Shown one piece after another: positions 54,767-63,394 of a stretch of 64,000 nucleotides of DNA (position 1 is the stretch's first letter; each line of letters begins with the position of its first letter). The translations under genes and the position numbers were made by a program. Under the pieces are notes generated by a model. The model had not been told where the DNA came from and did no database searches. It worked only from the letters and a program-made list of their open reading frames with translations. Source of the stretch: a bacterium. GTDB taxonomy: Bacteria; CLD3; SB21. The stretch covers positions 1 through 64,000 of the forward strand of contig WBUR01000004.1 in NCBI GenBank assembly GCA_008933615.1, written 5' to 3'.

Positions 54767-54994
54767 TTATTTCAACGCCATAAGGATACAAATAACTTCT
54801 GCAAAAAGCGCTACACCTTCGATCAGAGCGGCCGCGATGATCATGGTCGTTCTGAGATCGCCTGTTGCTTCCGGCTGACGTGCAGCGCCTTCAAGAGCCG
54901 ACGCGGCTAATTTACCAATACCAAGCCCCGCGCCCAACACTGCTAAACCGGCGCCCAGACCCGCACCCAAATATCCTAATCCAATAGCTTCCAT
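54767..54994 (-). CDS. atpE: ATP synthase subunit c
   Basis: 75 residues after the strongest ribosome site of the operon (GGAGGAATTTCAC). Two helices with a polar loop ARQPEAT; helix 1 has a glycine ladder (GAGLGAGLAVLGAGLGIG) and helix 2 the ion-binding Glu in AALIEGVALFAEVICIL. The usual sodium-site Gln in helix 1 is not seen, so proton use is more likely. The subunit forms the membrane rotor ring. Confidence 0.96.
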   Translation of the reverse strand: MEAIGLGYLGAGLGAGLAVLGAGLGIGKLAASALEGAARQPEATGDLRTTMIIAAALIEGVALFAEVICILMALK

Positions 54995-55063
54995 GTGAAA
55001 TTCCTCCGTTAAATAATGTAGTGAATGAGTTTAATTGCGATGTATTTCATTTCAAAAAATTGC

Positions 55064-55996
55064 TTAATGATGTTCAGCTTCCACAGCATGTTCTTCGTGC
55101 CCGCTGTGCAATGCCATGCCGATGAAGATCGCCGACAACAGCGTGAAAACATATGCCTGCAGGAACGCAACAAAAATTTCCAGCATGTAAATAAACAACG
55201 CCATCGGAATGGAAACGAAAATGCCCACAAATACGGATTTCAGAACAAAGATCAATCCTATCAGCGACAGGATCACCACGTGGCCTGCAGTCATGTTCGC
55301 AAAAAGACGGATACAAAGAGCAAAGGGTTTGGTAAAAAGTCCGATGAATTCGACAGGAACCATTATAACAATCAGCACCGCCTTCATCGCAATATTCATA
55401 TCCATTTGGTCTATGCCGCCCATCAAATGCCTGAAATATCCGACAATACCCTGCGCTTTTACGGCAGAATACTGGGTGACCAAAAAAGTACAAACGGCCA
55501 GCGTCGCGGTCACGGCAATATTGCCTGTTGCAGTTGACCCGAAGGGAATCAACCCCAGCAGGTTGGCAAACAATATGAAAAAGAAAACCGTTAGGAAATA
55601 ATTAACGTAGGCATCGGTTTTTTCGCCGAAATTCGGACGAACAACTTCTTCGCGGATATAAACGATGATAGATTCAAAAAAATTATAAAGCCCTTTTGGA
55701 ATTAATTTTGGCCTTGCCAAAACTGTAAATACCAAAAGCAGCAATAATGCTACGATCCACATCATTACAACGTGTTTGGTCGGAGACAAGTCAATCGTCA
55801 TACTCCCGATGTGGATAGGGTCAAAATGCGGGAGTTTAACTACTCCAAAAAACGGTAATTCGAGTTCGTGCGAATTGGTAATGTGGTGAAGAATCGTTCC
55901 GCCAATGTCAACTTTTCCTGTTTCTTCGACTGCCTTAGCTGCAGCCTTAGTGCCCTCTTGCGGGGCGTGGGGATCTTGCAGTAAATTCAATAGCAT
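55064..55996 (-). CDS. atpB: ATP synthase subunit a
   Basis: 310 residues after AGGAAAATAGAACGC. A long N-terminal region (1-75) before helix 1, as common in FCB bacteria, ends with ISNSHELELPFFG-like and IDLSPTKHVVMMW. Five to six helices follow: FTKPFALCIRLFANMTAGHVVILSLIGL holds the essential Arg in the half-channel helix, and the last helix pair ends in LEIFVAFLQAYVFTLLSAIFIGMALHSGHEEHA. It forms the stator channel against the c-ring. Confidence 0.95.
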   Translation of the reverse strand: MLLNLLQDPHAPQEGTKAAAKAVEETGKVDIGGTILHHITNSHELELPFFGVVKLPHFDPIHIGSMTIDLSPTKHVVMMWIVALLLLLVFTVLARPKLIPKGLYNFFESIIVYIREEVVRPNFGEKTDAYVNYFLTVFFFILFANLLGLIPFGSTATGNIAVTATLAVCTFLVTQYSAVKAQGIVGYFRHLMGGIDQMDMNIAMKAVLIVIMVPVEFIGLFTKPFALCIRLFANMTAGHVVILSLIGLIFVLKSVFVGIFVSIPMALFIYMLEIFVAFLQAYVFTLLSAIFIGMALHSGHEEHAVEAEHH

Positions 55997-56083
55997 GCGT
56001 TCTATTTTCCTGTTTTAATTCCGCATATGCGGGTCAATAAATAAGCGGCCGTTTTTATGCCAGAGCCGGCTCCCGGATGGACA

Positions 56084-56467
56084 TCAGCTCTTCATCACCT
56101 TCTTCAACTGGAGACCACGATTAATAAAGTAAAGTTCCACCATTTGAAACAGGAGATAATAAATGCCAAATGTGACAATGAACAATTTTATATCAATATC
56201 GACAACTTTGACCAAGATGACGATCAATATACCCACGAGCAGCATCCGAATTCCCATACCGCCCATGACTATACTTAGAAACAGCTTCATGGATTTATTA
56301 AATGCCCATCGCGTCATGTAAAAGCCGGACAATACGTGCACCAAAGCTAAGCCGCAGGCGCTTATCACAACCGTGATTTCATTGTTCTCGGTTAGAAATG
56401 CATTCATGATGAAGAACACAACCAACGTAATCGTCATTACCGTCAGCAAGAAATATTTCTGACTCAC
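56084..56467 (-). CDS. atpI: AtpI-like ATP synthase accessory membrane protein
   Basis: 127 residues with four membrane helices and short loops, the size and place (just before atpB) of AtpI. The GTG start overlaps the stop of the atpZ-like gene by 4 bp, indicating coupled translation. Phrases such as MGGMGIRMLLVGILIVILV (helix 3) and a final helix followed by INRGLQLKK fit the family loosely. AtpI is thought to help c-ring assembly or supply Mg2+. The call rests as much on position as on sequence. Confidence 0.75.
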   Translation of the reverse strand: MSQKYFLLTVMTITLVVFFIMNAFLTENNEITVVISACGLALVHVLSGFYMTRWAFNKSMKLFLSIVMGGMGIRMLLVGILIVILVKVVDIDIKLFIVTFGIYYLLFQMVELYFINRGLQLKKVMKS

Positions 56468-56733
56468 AATCTGTCTTTTTCTTTTTTCGCGCGACCCGGT
56501 TTAGGTAAATTAGATACAATTCTGTACAAATTATAGAACCCGCCAAAGAGGCCTAAAAAAACGCCCGTTAAAACAAACAAAACCTTGGTCTCAAATTTTT
56601 CATCCAGCCAATGACCAAACCACGACAAAAAACCTAAAGTTAAAGCAAACTGCCATCCCCATGTCATGAACGGGCCTAATTGACGTGTCGAATCGGCAAA
56701 GTTTTTCAGGGGCTTTTTATCGTTCGTATTCAA
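56464..56733 (-). CDS. atpZ: AtpZ/AtpI-family ATP synthase accessory protein
   Basis: 89 residues; TTG start with AAAGG upstream, 3 bp after the bactofilin stop. Two membrane helices (about 24-42 and 50-72) with the family pattern GPFMTWGWQFALTLGFLSWFGHWLDEKFETK and FLGLFGGFYNLYRIV; 'G...D......P/K......G...G....' is typical of AtpZ. AtpZ and AtpI together have been linked to divalent-cation movement for ATP synthase. It is cotranslated with the next gene. Confidence 0.85.
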   Translation of the reverse strand: MNTNDKKPLKNFADSTRQLGPFMTWGWQFALTLGFLSWFGHWLDEKFETKVLFVLTGVFLGLFGGFYNLYRIVSNLPKPGRAKKEKDRL

Positions 56734-56736
56734 AAA

Positions 56737-57147
56737 CTAACCTTTTACGATCTTCATTTCACCCGTTGCCGGGTTATCCGTAATGATCAGCGGTTTTTCT
56801 TTCACTGCTTTCATTGAGCATTTACCGTCAAAGCTCGCGCCTTCATCAACCACGAGCCGTCGCGCGCGAAGATCACCCATAACGCCGGACTTAGCTTCCA
56901 TCACCAGTTTATCCTGCGCCGAGATATTCCCGCTGACTCTTCCGCCGATCACGATATTTTTCGCATCAATATCACCATCAACATTTCCGGAGGATCCGAC
57001 CGTCACGAGATCGTGGCACACGACTTTTCCTTTGATCTCTCCTTCAATTCGAATACTCGAGGATGCCGTGATCGAGCCGACGATTACCGTTCCGCGTCCG
57101 ATCAAATTCAGATTTGTGCCCGATTGAATTTCATTTTCTTTTGCCAT
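56737..57147 (-). CDS. Bactofilin
   Basis: 136 residues from the ATG at 57147. A short N-terminus (KENEIQSGTNLNLIGRGTVIVGSI) precedes a beta-helix of about ten short turns (about 18-120), with the bactofilin spacing: IRIEGEIKGKVVCHDLVTVGSSGNVDGDI, KNIVIGGRVSGNI, GVMGDLRARRLVVDEGASFDGKC. Bactofilins form cytoskeletal filaments at the inner membrane. It follows an M23 peptidase gene by 13 bp, the same pairing seen for bactofilins that control cell shape, and leads straight into the atp genes. The ribosome site is weak. Confidence 0.93.
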   Translation of the reverse strand: MAKENEIQSGTNLNLIGRGTVIVGSITASSSIRIEGEIKGKVVCHDLVTVGSSGNVDGDIDAKNIVIGGRVSGNISAQDKLVMEAKSGVMGDLRARRLVVDEGASFDGKCSMKAVKEKPLIITDNPATGEMKIVKG

Positions 57148-57160
57148 AATTTTTCTCTGC

Positions 57161-58078
57161 TTAGTGACGAACGGTTGAGACCTTAAGAATATCCTGAAAT
57201 TGCGGAATATACTCTGCCGGGTCCTGCGGTATTCCGTCTTTCCATATTTCAAAATGTAGATGAGTTCCCGTCGCGAGTTGCCCTGTTTTTCCTACGGTCG
57301 CAATAATATCGCCGCCTTTTACAAATCCGCCCTCGCGACACAATAAATACTGAGCATGTTTATAGATCGAAAAAAAACCAAAACCGTGATACAAAATGAC
57401 CGTGTTGCCATAGTCGCTCAGCCAATCCGCCATGACCACCCATCCGTCGGATGCGGCCTTAACGGGCGCGCCTTCCTCCGCAACGATGTCGTATCCTAAA
57501 TGAGAGCTATTTCCAAATAAATCATTCATCTTATTCCCTTTAGAAAATCCCTGCGATATGAAACGGCTGTTGACCGGCATAAGCGAAGGAATGATCTTCG
57601 TATACATTAAATAATCGGAAGGAATCGCCCTTTCCTGGTCCATCCCCTTTATCTGGCTCCTGGACAAATTGTCGTCAGCATAGGAATACAGATCTAAATT
57701 TTTCTCGTTGGCAACCGTTGTTCTGCCAGGACCGTTACCCACAGAGTCCTGTACGTTGCCCAAAAGACCGAACACCATTCGAATCTTCTCGTTTTCCTGC
57801 TTGACTAGTCGGTATTGTCTTTCAATCAGCTTGATGCGTTTATTATCAACTACTAGCTGATCATACTTCTTCTGAAGGTCGTCGTAATAAAAAATTTTAT
57901 AAGAATATGCATAATAGTAAATTAAAGAGCCTGTGAAAAAGAGCAACGCTATCGCTAAAAAACCGGCTAAAAGCTTTAGCCGACTCATTCGAATGCGAAA
58001 GCTTTTAGGATCAGAGCTGGCATCGAACATCACCAGAAGTGTGATGTATTTATTAGAGGTTTTTTTTGCGCTCTGCAA
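57161..58078 (-). CDS. M23-family (LytM) peptidoglycan endopeptidase with membrane anchor
   Basis: 305 residues; TTG start, chosen because the family N-terminus (NKYITLLVMFD...KSFRIRMSRLKLL) begins here. One membrane helix (about 36-58), a coiled coil (about 65-110, DLQKKYDQLVVDNKRIKLIERQYRLVKQENEKI) and a periplasmic peptidase domain (about 175-290). Zinc ligands: SSHLGYDIVAEEG (His, Asp) and ATGTHLHFEIW (His-x-His), with a further His in IYKHAQYLL. The site is complete, so it should be active on peptide cross-links. It is the first gene of the unit with the bactofilin and the atp operon. Confidence 0.92.
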   Translation of the reverse strand: MQSAKKTSNKYITLLVMFDASSDPKSFRIRMSRLKLLAGFLAIALLFFTGSLIYYYAYSYKIFYYDDLQKKYDQLVVDNKRIKLIERQYRLVKQENEKIRMVFGLLGNVQDSVGNGPGRTTVANEKNLDLYSYADDNLSRSQIKGMDQERAIPSDYLMYTKIIPSLMPVNSRFISQGFSKGNKMNDLFGNSSHLGYDIVAEEGAPVKAASDGWVVMADWLSDYGNTVILYHGFGFFSIYKHAQYLLCREGGFVKGGDIIATVGKTGQLATGTHLHFEIWKDGIPQDPAEYIPQFQDILKVSTVRH

Positions 58079-58266
58079 TATTTTCTCTTTTAAATTAACG
58101 GACCTTTTACTCCGTCATAAGCCAAAATTCACAATAAAATCAATCATTAAGAGAACATTGCCGTTTTTCAAAAAGGCAACGAAATATATTGAAATGATTA
58201 TGAATTGTCAATCTATTTTTGATAAAAGTCACCGTATCGAAATTGAATATTAACAACAAATAAAAA

Positions 58267-58292
58267 ACCCATTCTGCATGGGCAGAATGGGT
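58267..58292 (-). terminator. Rho-independent terminator after the Ig-like lipoprotein gene
   Basis: Perfect 11-bp stem ACCCATTCTGC / GCAGAATGGGT with loop ATGG. On the minus strand it runs into TTTTTTATTT, 29 bp after the stop of the lipoprotein gene at 58322. It isolates that operon from the M23/bactofilin/atp unit; the rest of 58079-58321 is AT-rich and should carry the promoter for the M23 gene. Confidence 0.95.
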
Positions 58293-58321
58293 AATTCATC
58301 AGGAAAATTAAGTTTTTCACA

Positions 58322-59002
58322 TTAGGGTCTACGTTTGCTCACTGTTCCTTCGATTGAGACGCTGATTTTGGTTGAGTCGGTGGTTGTCGTGTTCGGGATT
58401 AAAGCCCTTGTCCAGGCTTGAACTTTAATCGACTTGACTCCGTTAAGTCCCGTTACCGCCCAATCAAAAGTTGCGTCTCCGTTATTCGTAACTTTACCAA
58501 TTGAGCTATTATCAACGAAACACTTCATGCTGTCCACCAAACCGGATGTTACATTAGCAACCCTTGCATGGATCGCTACAGTCCCATTGCTGGAAGGAAT
58601 GAAATCGTCGTTGGCTGGACTCAAAATCTGAACGATCGGATTAGTAACGTTGGAAACCTGAATATCGAGCTCTTTTGTTGCGCTTTCCTTTGACTCATTA
58701 TTGACGCGGCAGCGAATGGTATAAAAGCCGGGCGTCAGAGGCGGTTTCCAACGGATTAAATCCAGTCCGTTTATGGTCACAAACGTTCCCCCATCCAAGG
58801 CGGTCCAAATGTAATCCAGGCTTTCCTCATTTAAGTCTCTCGCTTCAACATAAATTGTAGCCGTATCTGATACCAGGATCGTCGTTCTATCCGCAAAAAT
58901 TCTGTCTATGATGGGCTTCTGACCGGAGTCTTTTCCCAAATTCAGGTTATCGCAACCCAAAAATAGGATAAAAAAAAGCGTGGATAACAAAAATCGTTTC
59001 AT
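58322..59002 (-). CDS. Lipoprotein with two Ig-like domains
   Basis: 226 residues after AAGGAATTTATTTAT. Lipobox FLGC (Cys about 17). First domain about 30-115, PKD/Ig-like (ATIYVEARDLNEESLDYIWTALDGG, RWKPPLTPGFYTIRCRVNNES); second about 118-215, with NPIVQILSPANDDFI, FDWAVTGLNGVKSIKVQAWTRA, a pattern seen in Ig domains of surface proteins. A basic tail ends it. It is the last gene of a three-gene unit with a lipoprotein and a CsgG-like protein, followed by a terminator. Function unknown; adhesion or scaffolding is likely for such folds. Confidence 0.75.
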   Translation of the reverse strand: MKRFLLSTLFFILFLGCDNLNLGKDSGQKPIIDRIFADRTTILVSDTATIYVEARDLNEESLDYIWTALDGGTFVTINGLDLIRWKPPLTPGFYTIRCRVNNESKESATKELDIQVSNVTNPIVQILSPANDDFIPSSNGTVAIHARVANVTSGLVDSMKCFVDNSSIGKVTNNGDATFDWAVTGLNGVKSIKVQAWTRALIPNTTTTDSTKISVSIEGTVSKRRP

Positions 59003-59018
59003 ATAAATAAATTCCTTT

Positions 59019-59795
59019 TTATTCAGCTAAAGCTGCTTGTAGGATTTTTTTGGAAATATTATCCTTTACGAGAATAACGACTGCAAATGAGTTTCTATCG
59101 GAGCCGGCGGGTATTACAAAAGCCCGTGGAATGAGATCGTGAATCGTTTTTGGAGTAATTGAAGTAATGGATTGGGGAAGAAGCGCTTCCCTTACAACGT
59201 AATGTAAATAGTCTCCCTTATCCTCAATAACAACCATTTCAACAACGAGATTTTCAATATTCGAATCTCCATATCTTGCAATCTGGCCGCCAACGGTCAG
59301 CGTATCCGCATTAAAGCTGGTCTGCCCTTCGCAATACAGCTTGACTTTCTTTAAGGTCAGCGAATCCAAGATAAGCTTATACCGATCTTTGACCGTTGCT
59401 TTGGATGAAGCCCCTTGAATCCACGTTTGTTTTCCGTTAAAAAAGGTATGAGGAAAACCGCGTGGAGTGCTGCCGCGATATTCGGTCGTATAACGAAAAT
59501 CAATATCGGGCGATGAAAGCGAATCTTCAAGCGAATTATCTGAAGGTGTCATGTGGTATTCAAGAATCAACACTTTCCCGCCAAAGTCGCCTTTTAATTC
59601 ATAGGATGCCTCTTGCGAATACTGAATTACATTCGGGATCGAATCAAAATTGGTGTAATGCATAATGAAGTTTTCAACAACGGCAACCTGATCGGCTTCG
59701 GCGTCTGGATTTTTCGGATCCAATGTGTTGTCCCGAGGAAGATCCGCGCAGCCTATCGTAGTAATAAAGAATATCAGCAGCAGGTACTTTTTCAT
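59019..59795 (-). CDS. Lipoprotein of unknown function
   Basis: 258 residues after AAGGAACGAATAC. Lipobox IGC (Cys about 16), followed by ADLPRDNTLDPKNPDA, a sequence often found just after the Cys in FCB lipoproteins. The mature part has two beta-rich regions with a strand such as KVLILEYHMTPSDNSL and, later, ENLVVEMVVIEDKGDYLHYVVREALLPQSI; a phrase TVGGQIARYGD resembles an immunoglobulin-like turn. I do not recognise a named family. It stands between a CsgG-like gene and an Ig-like lipoprotein gene, 11 and 16 bp away. Confidence 0.7.
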   Translation of the reverse strand: MKKYLLLIFFITTIGCADLPRDNTLDPKNPDAEADQVAVVENFIMHYTNFDSIPNVIQYSQEASYELKGDFGGKVLILEYHMTPSDNSLEDSLSSPDIDFRYTTEYRGSTPRGFPHTFFNGKQTWIQGASSKATVKDRYKLILDSLTLKKVKLYCEGQTSFNADTLTVGGQIARYGDSNIENLVVEMVVIEDKGDYLHYVVREALLPQSITSITPKTIHDLIPRAFVIPAGSDRNSFAVVILVKDNISKKILQAALAE

Positions 59796-59806
59796 GTATT
59801 CGTTCC

Positions 59807-60688
59807 TTAAAATTGAATCGACAGGTTAATTCCGGCTGATACTTTCCGGGCGTTCATATCCAGCATGGGCTGCAGAGACCACGGCGACGACGTTCCGGTG
59901 TTATCATCGGCAAGAACTTCGAGTTGTGAATTCTTGTTCTTTATCAGCGCCATGACATAGGCCCCGACCGCAATGGCCGTGACACCGGCGGCGGCGTAAG
60001 CGACTTTATTCCAGTTGTTTGCCTTCGCATAGGTATCATTAATTTTCTTGAGGCTTGTGGCATCACGGTAATCTTTGTCGTATTTCTTTTTATTGCTAAA
60101 AGATACGAGGGTCGCTGCACCGAGTGCGACGCTGGTAACAAGCAGTGTTCCGGTTGGCGCACCGCGCAATTGGACTTTCTCCATCCTGCGACCTTCACCG
60201 GTAAGCTGAAATACAATATTCTGCGCAAGCATCTTTGCCATGACGCCGGCTTGTTCTTTCGATGGAGCTATCGCCTTTTCTCCGACTACTTGGCCATTAG
60301 AAATTTTAGTGATCGCAACATCAATCCGAATTAACTTACCATTCTCTGAAATATCTCCAGTAATGATATAATCGGCGCCAATCAGGTTGCCGACTTTTGT
60401 TTGTTTATCCTTGTCCTCCGACAGATCGCTCAATACAAAATCCTGCTCCGCCAAAATGTCGTCAATTTTCTGACGCTCCGCGATGAATAACGATTTTTTT
60501 TGAGATAATTCGGTTTTTAACAAAGCGGGAAAAGATCGTTGAAGTTCGTCAAGGTAGAATTTCTTGGTTGTGTTTTTAAAATCCAGAACCGCGACTACGG
60601 GCTGAGAGTGCTCCGTTTGGCAATATACGATAGGCGGAACAGGATTTAAACAAAACGCAAAAAACAATGAGAGTAATATTTTCTTCAT
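59807..60688 (-). CDS. CsgG-like secreted protein
   Basis: 293 residues from the ATG at 60688, where a signal peptide begins (MKKILLSLFFAFCLNPVPPIVYCQ); a longer open frame lacks a plausible start. The N-terminal half is CsgG/penicillin-binding-activator-like: QPVVAVLDFKNTTKKFYLDELQRSFPALLKTELSQKKSLFIAERQKIDDILAEQDF, then GNLIGADYIITGDISENGKLIRIDVAITKISNGQVV. A hydrophobic segment (about 210-265) and a beta end (MNARKVSAGINLSIQF) follow, so a membrane-embedded or barrel-like tail is possible. It heads the unit with the two lipoproteins. Confidence 0.82.
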   Translation of the reverse strand: MKKILLSLFFAFCLNPVPPIVYCQTEHSQPVVAVLDFKNTTKKFYLDELQRSFPALLKTELSQKKSLFIAERQKIDDILAEQDFVLSDLSEDKDKQTKVGNLIGADYIITGDISENGKLIRIDVAITKISNGQVVGEKAIAPSKEQAGVMAKMLAQNIVFQLTGEGRRMEKVQLRGAPTGTLLVTSVALGAATLVSFSNKKKYDKDYRDATSLKKINDTYAKANNWNKVAYAAAGVTAIAVGAYVMALIKNKNSQLEVLADDNTGTSSPWSLQPMLDMNARKVSAGINLSIQF

Positions 60689-60919
60689 CCAAGTTAGATC
60701 CTTCTGTAAGTAGAAACGCTTTTCACTCAATAACTTTATATAATCGAAATCGGCCTTTGGTAAATAATTATTTTGGGTTATTTTTGACTGAGAGTTAACG
60801 GTAAATATCCAAATAACATGCCTATATTTTGATGTAATATAATTTGAATTTACAATACATATGGCTGAAATAATTGTGAAAAAAAAGAACACTGCAAGAT
60901 TTTCTTTGCATATAGCGTT

Positions 60920-61774
60920 TCACACTGAAAATAATTTCAATGCGTTTTCTCGAACGATTTTTAGTTTTGTTTCTTCTTCTAACGGCAAAGACAAAAACTC
61001 ATCCGCATTTTTTCTCATGTCCTCCACTTGCGGCCCGGGCCAATCCGTTCCGAATAACACTTTATCTGCAATTGCCTCCAGCCGCGGAAAATAATCACTT
61101 AACAGTTTTTTCGGCGGAATAGATGAAATATCCATATACATGTTTTTATGCCTCCGAATCAGATAAAAAGCCGTGTCCATCCATATGGGACGTCCGCCGT
61201 GTGCCATAATGATCTTCAGTTTCGGAAAATCGAGTGCGACGTCATCGAGAGAAATCGGATCGCCGTATTTGATTCGCGCGCCAGAAAAAAAAGATGTGCC
61301 TGTATGAACCATTACCGGAATACCCCACTCTTCGCATCGCCGGTAAACGATTTCCAGATTCTTCATTCCGTTCAGATAGTCGTTTGGATAAAAAAGCTGG
61401 TGCGGCGGGTGAACTTTAATAGCCCGTATACCGAGTTCATGAATCAGACGATGTATATCTGCGTCAGCGTCTTTTGTAAAGCGAGGATGAACGGAGCCAA
61501 ACGCAATAAACCGATCGGGTGCGAAACTCTGATATTGAGCGGAGAAATCGTTAGAGCTGTCATCGAAACCCATCAGATCAGGGCTGACATAATTGATCAA
61601 TCCGACTTTCTCGATTCCTGCACGATCCATTAATTCGATCAACTTTGCCGGGCTTTTCATCAGGTCCATAAGAAAATCAAAATTTTCTTTCCCCAATGCC
61701 ATACGTTCCAGAATTGCAGGCTTCAGCTGCCACCAGGGTTGAATATGAATATGGATGTCGATAACTTTGACCAT
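60920..61774 (-). CDS. Amidohydrolase-2 family metal-dependent hydrolase
   Basis: 284 residues, TIM-barrel. Metal and catalytic residues are visible: IDIHIHIQPW (HxH), VHPPHQLF, VMVHTGTSFF (His of the third strand), IMAHGGRPIWMD (His), and LFGTDWPGPQ (Asp). The lack of a lysine carbamate site and the single FGTDWPG motif place it in amidohydrolase family 2, whose members hydrolyse or decarboxylate diverse substrates. No signal peptide. Its ATG is 9 bp after the DUF3467 gene. Substrate unknown. Confidence 0.85.
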   Translation of the reverse strand: MVKVIDIHIHIQPWWQLKPAILERMALGKENFDFLMDLMKSPAKLIELMDRAGIEKVGLINYVSPDLMGFDDSSNDFSAQYQSFAPDRFIAFGSVHPRFTKDADADIHRLIHELGIRAIKVHPPHQLFYPNDYLNGMKNLEIVYRRCEEWGIPVMVHTGTSFFSGARIKYGDPISLDDVALDFPKLKIIMAHGGRPIWMDTAFYLIRRHKNMYMDISSIPPKKLLSDYFPRLEAIADKVLFGTDWPGPQVEDMRKNADEFLSLPLEEETKLKIVRENALKLFSV

Positions 61775-61783
61775 GGCAGACGA

Positions 61784-62074
61784 TTACGCTTGAAATCCAA
61801 ATGGATTTTTTGGCTCGCTCGCTTCCTCTATCTTTCCAAATTGTTCTTCGTAATGACGCATGTTCTGGACCAGTGCAGCTATCACGCGTTTTACATGTCC
61901 CGGGCTCATGATCACTCTCGCGTTGACCGTACCGGTCGGCGGTGTTACCAACATAAAATCGAGTATGAATTCTTCTTTAGAATGCGCTACGACCATATTG
62001 TTGGCATAAGCGCCTCCCTGTTTCTCTTGCGGGAAATTAATTTGAATTTCCTGAATCTTTTTTTCTTCGGCCAT
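61784..62074 (-). CDS. DUF3467 protein
   Basis: 96 residues after AAAGGATACG. A single small alpha/beta domain: QEIQINFPQEKQGGAYANNMVVAHSKEEFILDFMLVTPPTGTVNARVIMSPGHVKRVIAALVQNMRHYEEQFG. The 'G.YANN..V.HS..EF.LDF' start and 'R.I.SP.H.K....AL..N...YE..FG' end are diagnostic for DUF3467, a widespread small cytoplasmic family of unknown role. It lies between lysA and the amidohydrolase on the same strand. Confidence 0.92.
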   Translation of the reverse strand: MAEEKKIQEIQINFPQEKQGGAYANNMVVAHSKEEFILDFMLVTPPTGTVNARVIMSPGHVKRVIAALVQNMRHYEEQFGKIEEASEPKNPFGFQA

Positions 62075-62126
62075 TCTGACGTATCCTTTGTATTATATTA
62101 TTTGAATTTTTTGCAAAATGTGCATA

Positions 62127-63392
62127 TTAAATTATACAGTGGTCAATATATTCTTGGGGTTCAATTCGTCTCCGAACGAGGACTGCCTTGCGATCACGAA
62201 TCATTACCTCTGCGGGAATCGGATGACTGAGGAAGTACGGCATGGATTCCGAAAATCCATATGCGCCCGCGTTAAAAAACGCGATGGTGTCCCCTACTTC
62301 AATATCGGGCAGTTTTACATCCATCCCTATACAATCCAAGCTGGTGCACAATGGACCTTCAACACGGTATATGTTTGCAGGTTCATGGTCAAATTTATTG
62401 GAAACCCGCACCGGGTGATTCTGGTGAATTAAAGCCGGGCGCAGAAAATTATTAATCCCTGCATCCGTTATGACAAATCTAACGCCTCGTGAGGTTTTGA
62501 CATCTACCACATTTGTCAACAGCACGCCGCACTCGCCCGAAAGATAACGTCCGGGTTCCACGATCCAGCGCACCGTACTCAGCGATGAAATTTCTTTATG
62601 CAGATCGCTAAACTCTCGCCCCAATGCTATGACGTCAAGTTCTTTCTCGCCTTCGGCATACGGTATTCCCAGTCCTCCGCCAATATCGATATACTCAAGC
62701 GATAGATTTTTATGATCCATGATATCACATGCGAGCCGTAGAATATTTTTGGTATTAGCTGCGAGCTGTTTATAATCCAACACCTGGGCGGCATTAAAAA
62801 CGTGAATCCCCACAACGATGACGTTTTCAAGCTTCCTTACGCGATCAATGACGTCGAAAATCTGGTTCTCGTCAATCCCGAATTTTTTGGCCTGAGTCCC
62901 GCCTATCATTTTGATAGATTCCTTAATCGCATAATCGGTATTGACGCGCAGTCCGATCTTTATCTTCTTATTCTCTTTCTTTGCGGCGGAGTTTATTCTA
63001 ATTATCTCATTTTCTGATTCACAGTTAAACGAGTAAATTCCAAGTTGTATTGCCAATACAATCTCATCGTCGGATTTCCCCGGCCCGGTAAAAACAACGC
63101 GCGCTCCATCGATGGCCAATTTTTTTATGGCTGTCAATTCACCTATAGACGCCACGTCAAACCCGCATCCGAGCTCGGCGAGTATTCTGATAACGGCTAA
63201 ATTCGGATTGCTCTTCATTGCATAAAAAATGTGTACATGCGGTGGCATCGCTTCGCGCAATCGCTGAAATTTGGCACGAATAATCTCCGAGTCATAGACG
63301 TACAGCGGCGTCTTATATAGACGTGTCATCTCTTCAAAATCCATTCCGCCGATCTGAAGCCGTGATGTATTGCGTTTAAAATATTCCAGCAT
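62127..63392 (-). CDS. lysA: Diaminopimelate decarboxylase
   Basis: 421 residues. N-terminal alanine-racemase-like barrel: TPLYVYDSEIIR, FYAMKSNPNLAVI (PLP Lys), GCGFDVASIGEL, YIDIGGGLGIPYAEGE (PLP phosphate Gly loop); C-terminal beta domain with VEPGRYLSGECGVL, VTDAGINNFLRPALI, GPLCTSLDCIG (Cys of the second active site) and NAGAYGFSESMPYFLSHP. It decarboxylates meso-diaminopimelate to lysine, the last step of the pathway whose early genes lie at 29437-35272. Its ATG is 2 bp after the SRPBCC-like gene. Confidence 0.96.
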   Translation of the reverse strand: MLEYFKRNTSRLQIGGMDFEEMTRLYKTPLYVYDSEIIRAKFQRLREAMPPHVHIFYAMKSNPNLAVIRILAELGCGFDVASIGELTAIKKLAIDGARVVFTGPGKSDDEIVLAIQLGIYSFNCESENEIIRINSAAKKENKKIKIGLRVNTDYAIKESIKMIGGTQAKKFGIDENQIFDVIDRVRKLENVIVVGIHVFNAAQVLDYKQLAANTKNILRLACDIMDHKNLSLEYIDIGGGLGIPYAEGEKELDVIALGREFSDLHKEISSLSTVRWIVEPGRYLSGECGVLLTNVVDVKTSRGVRFVITDAGINNFLRPALIHQNHPVRVSNKFDHEPANIYRVEGPLCTSLDCIGMDVKLPDIEVGDTIAFFNAGAYGFSESMPYFLSHPIPAEVMIRDRKAVLVRRRIEPQEYIDHCII

Positions 63393-63394
63393 GA

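Noticed and set aside
54767-54994. Sodium-dependent ATP synthase.
   Set aside because: Helix 1 of subunit c lacks the Gln expected of a sodium site; the ion-binding region looks like the proton type.
55074-55493. A 139-codon open frame overlapping atpB on the same strand.
   Set aside because: Cys/His/Arg-rich translation of a shifted atpB frame, no start signal, no family likeness.
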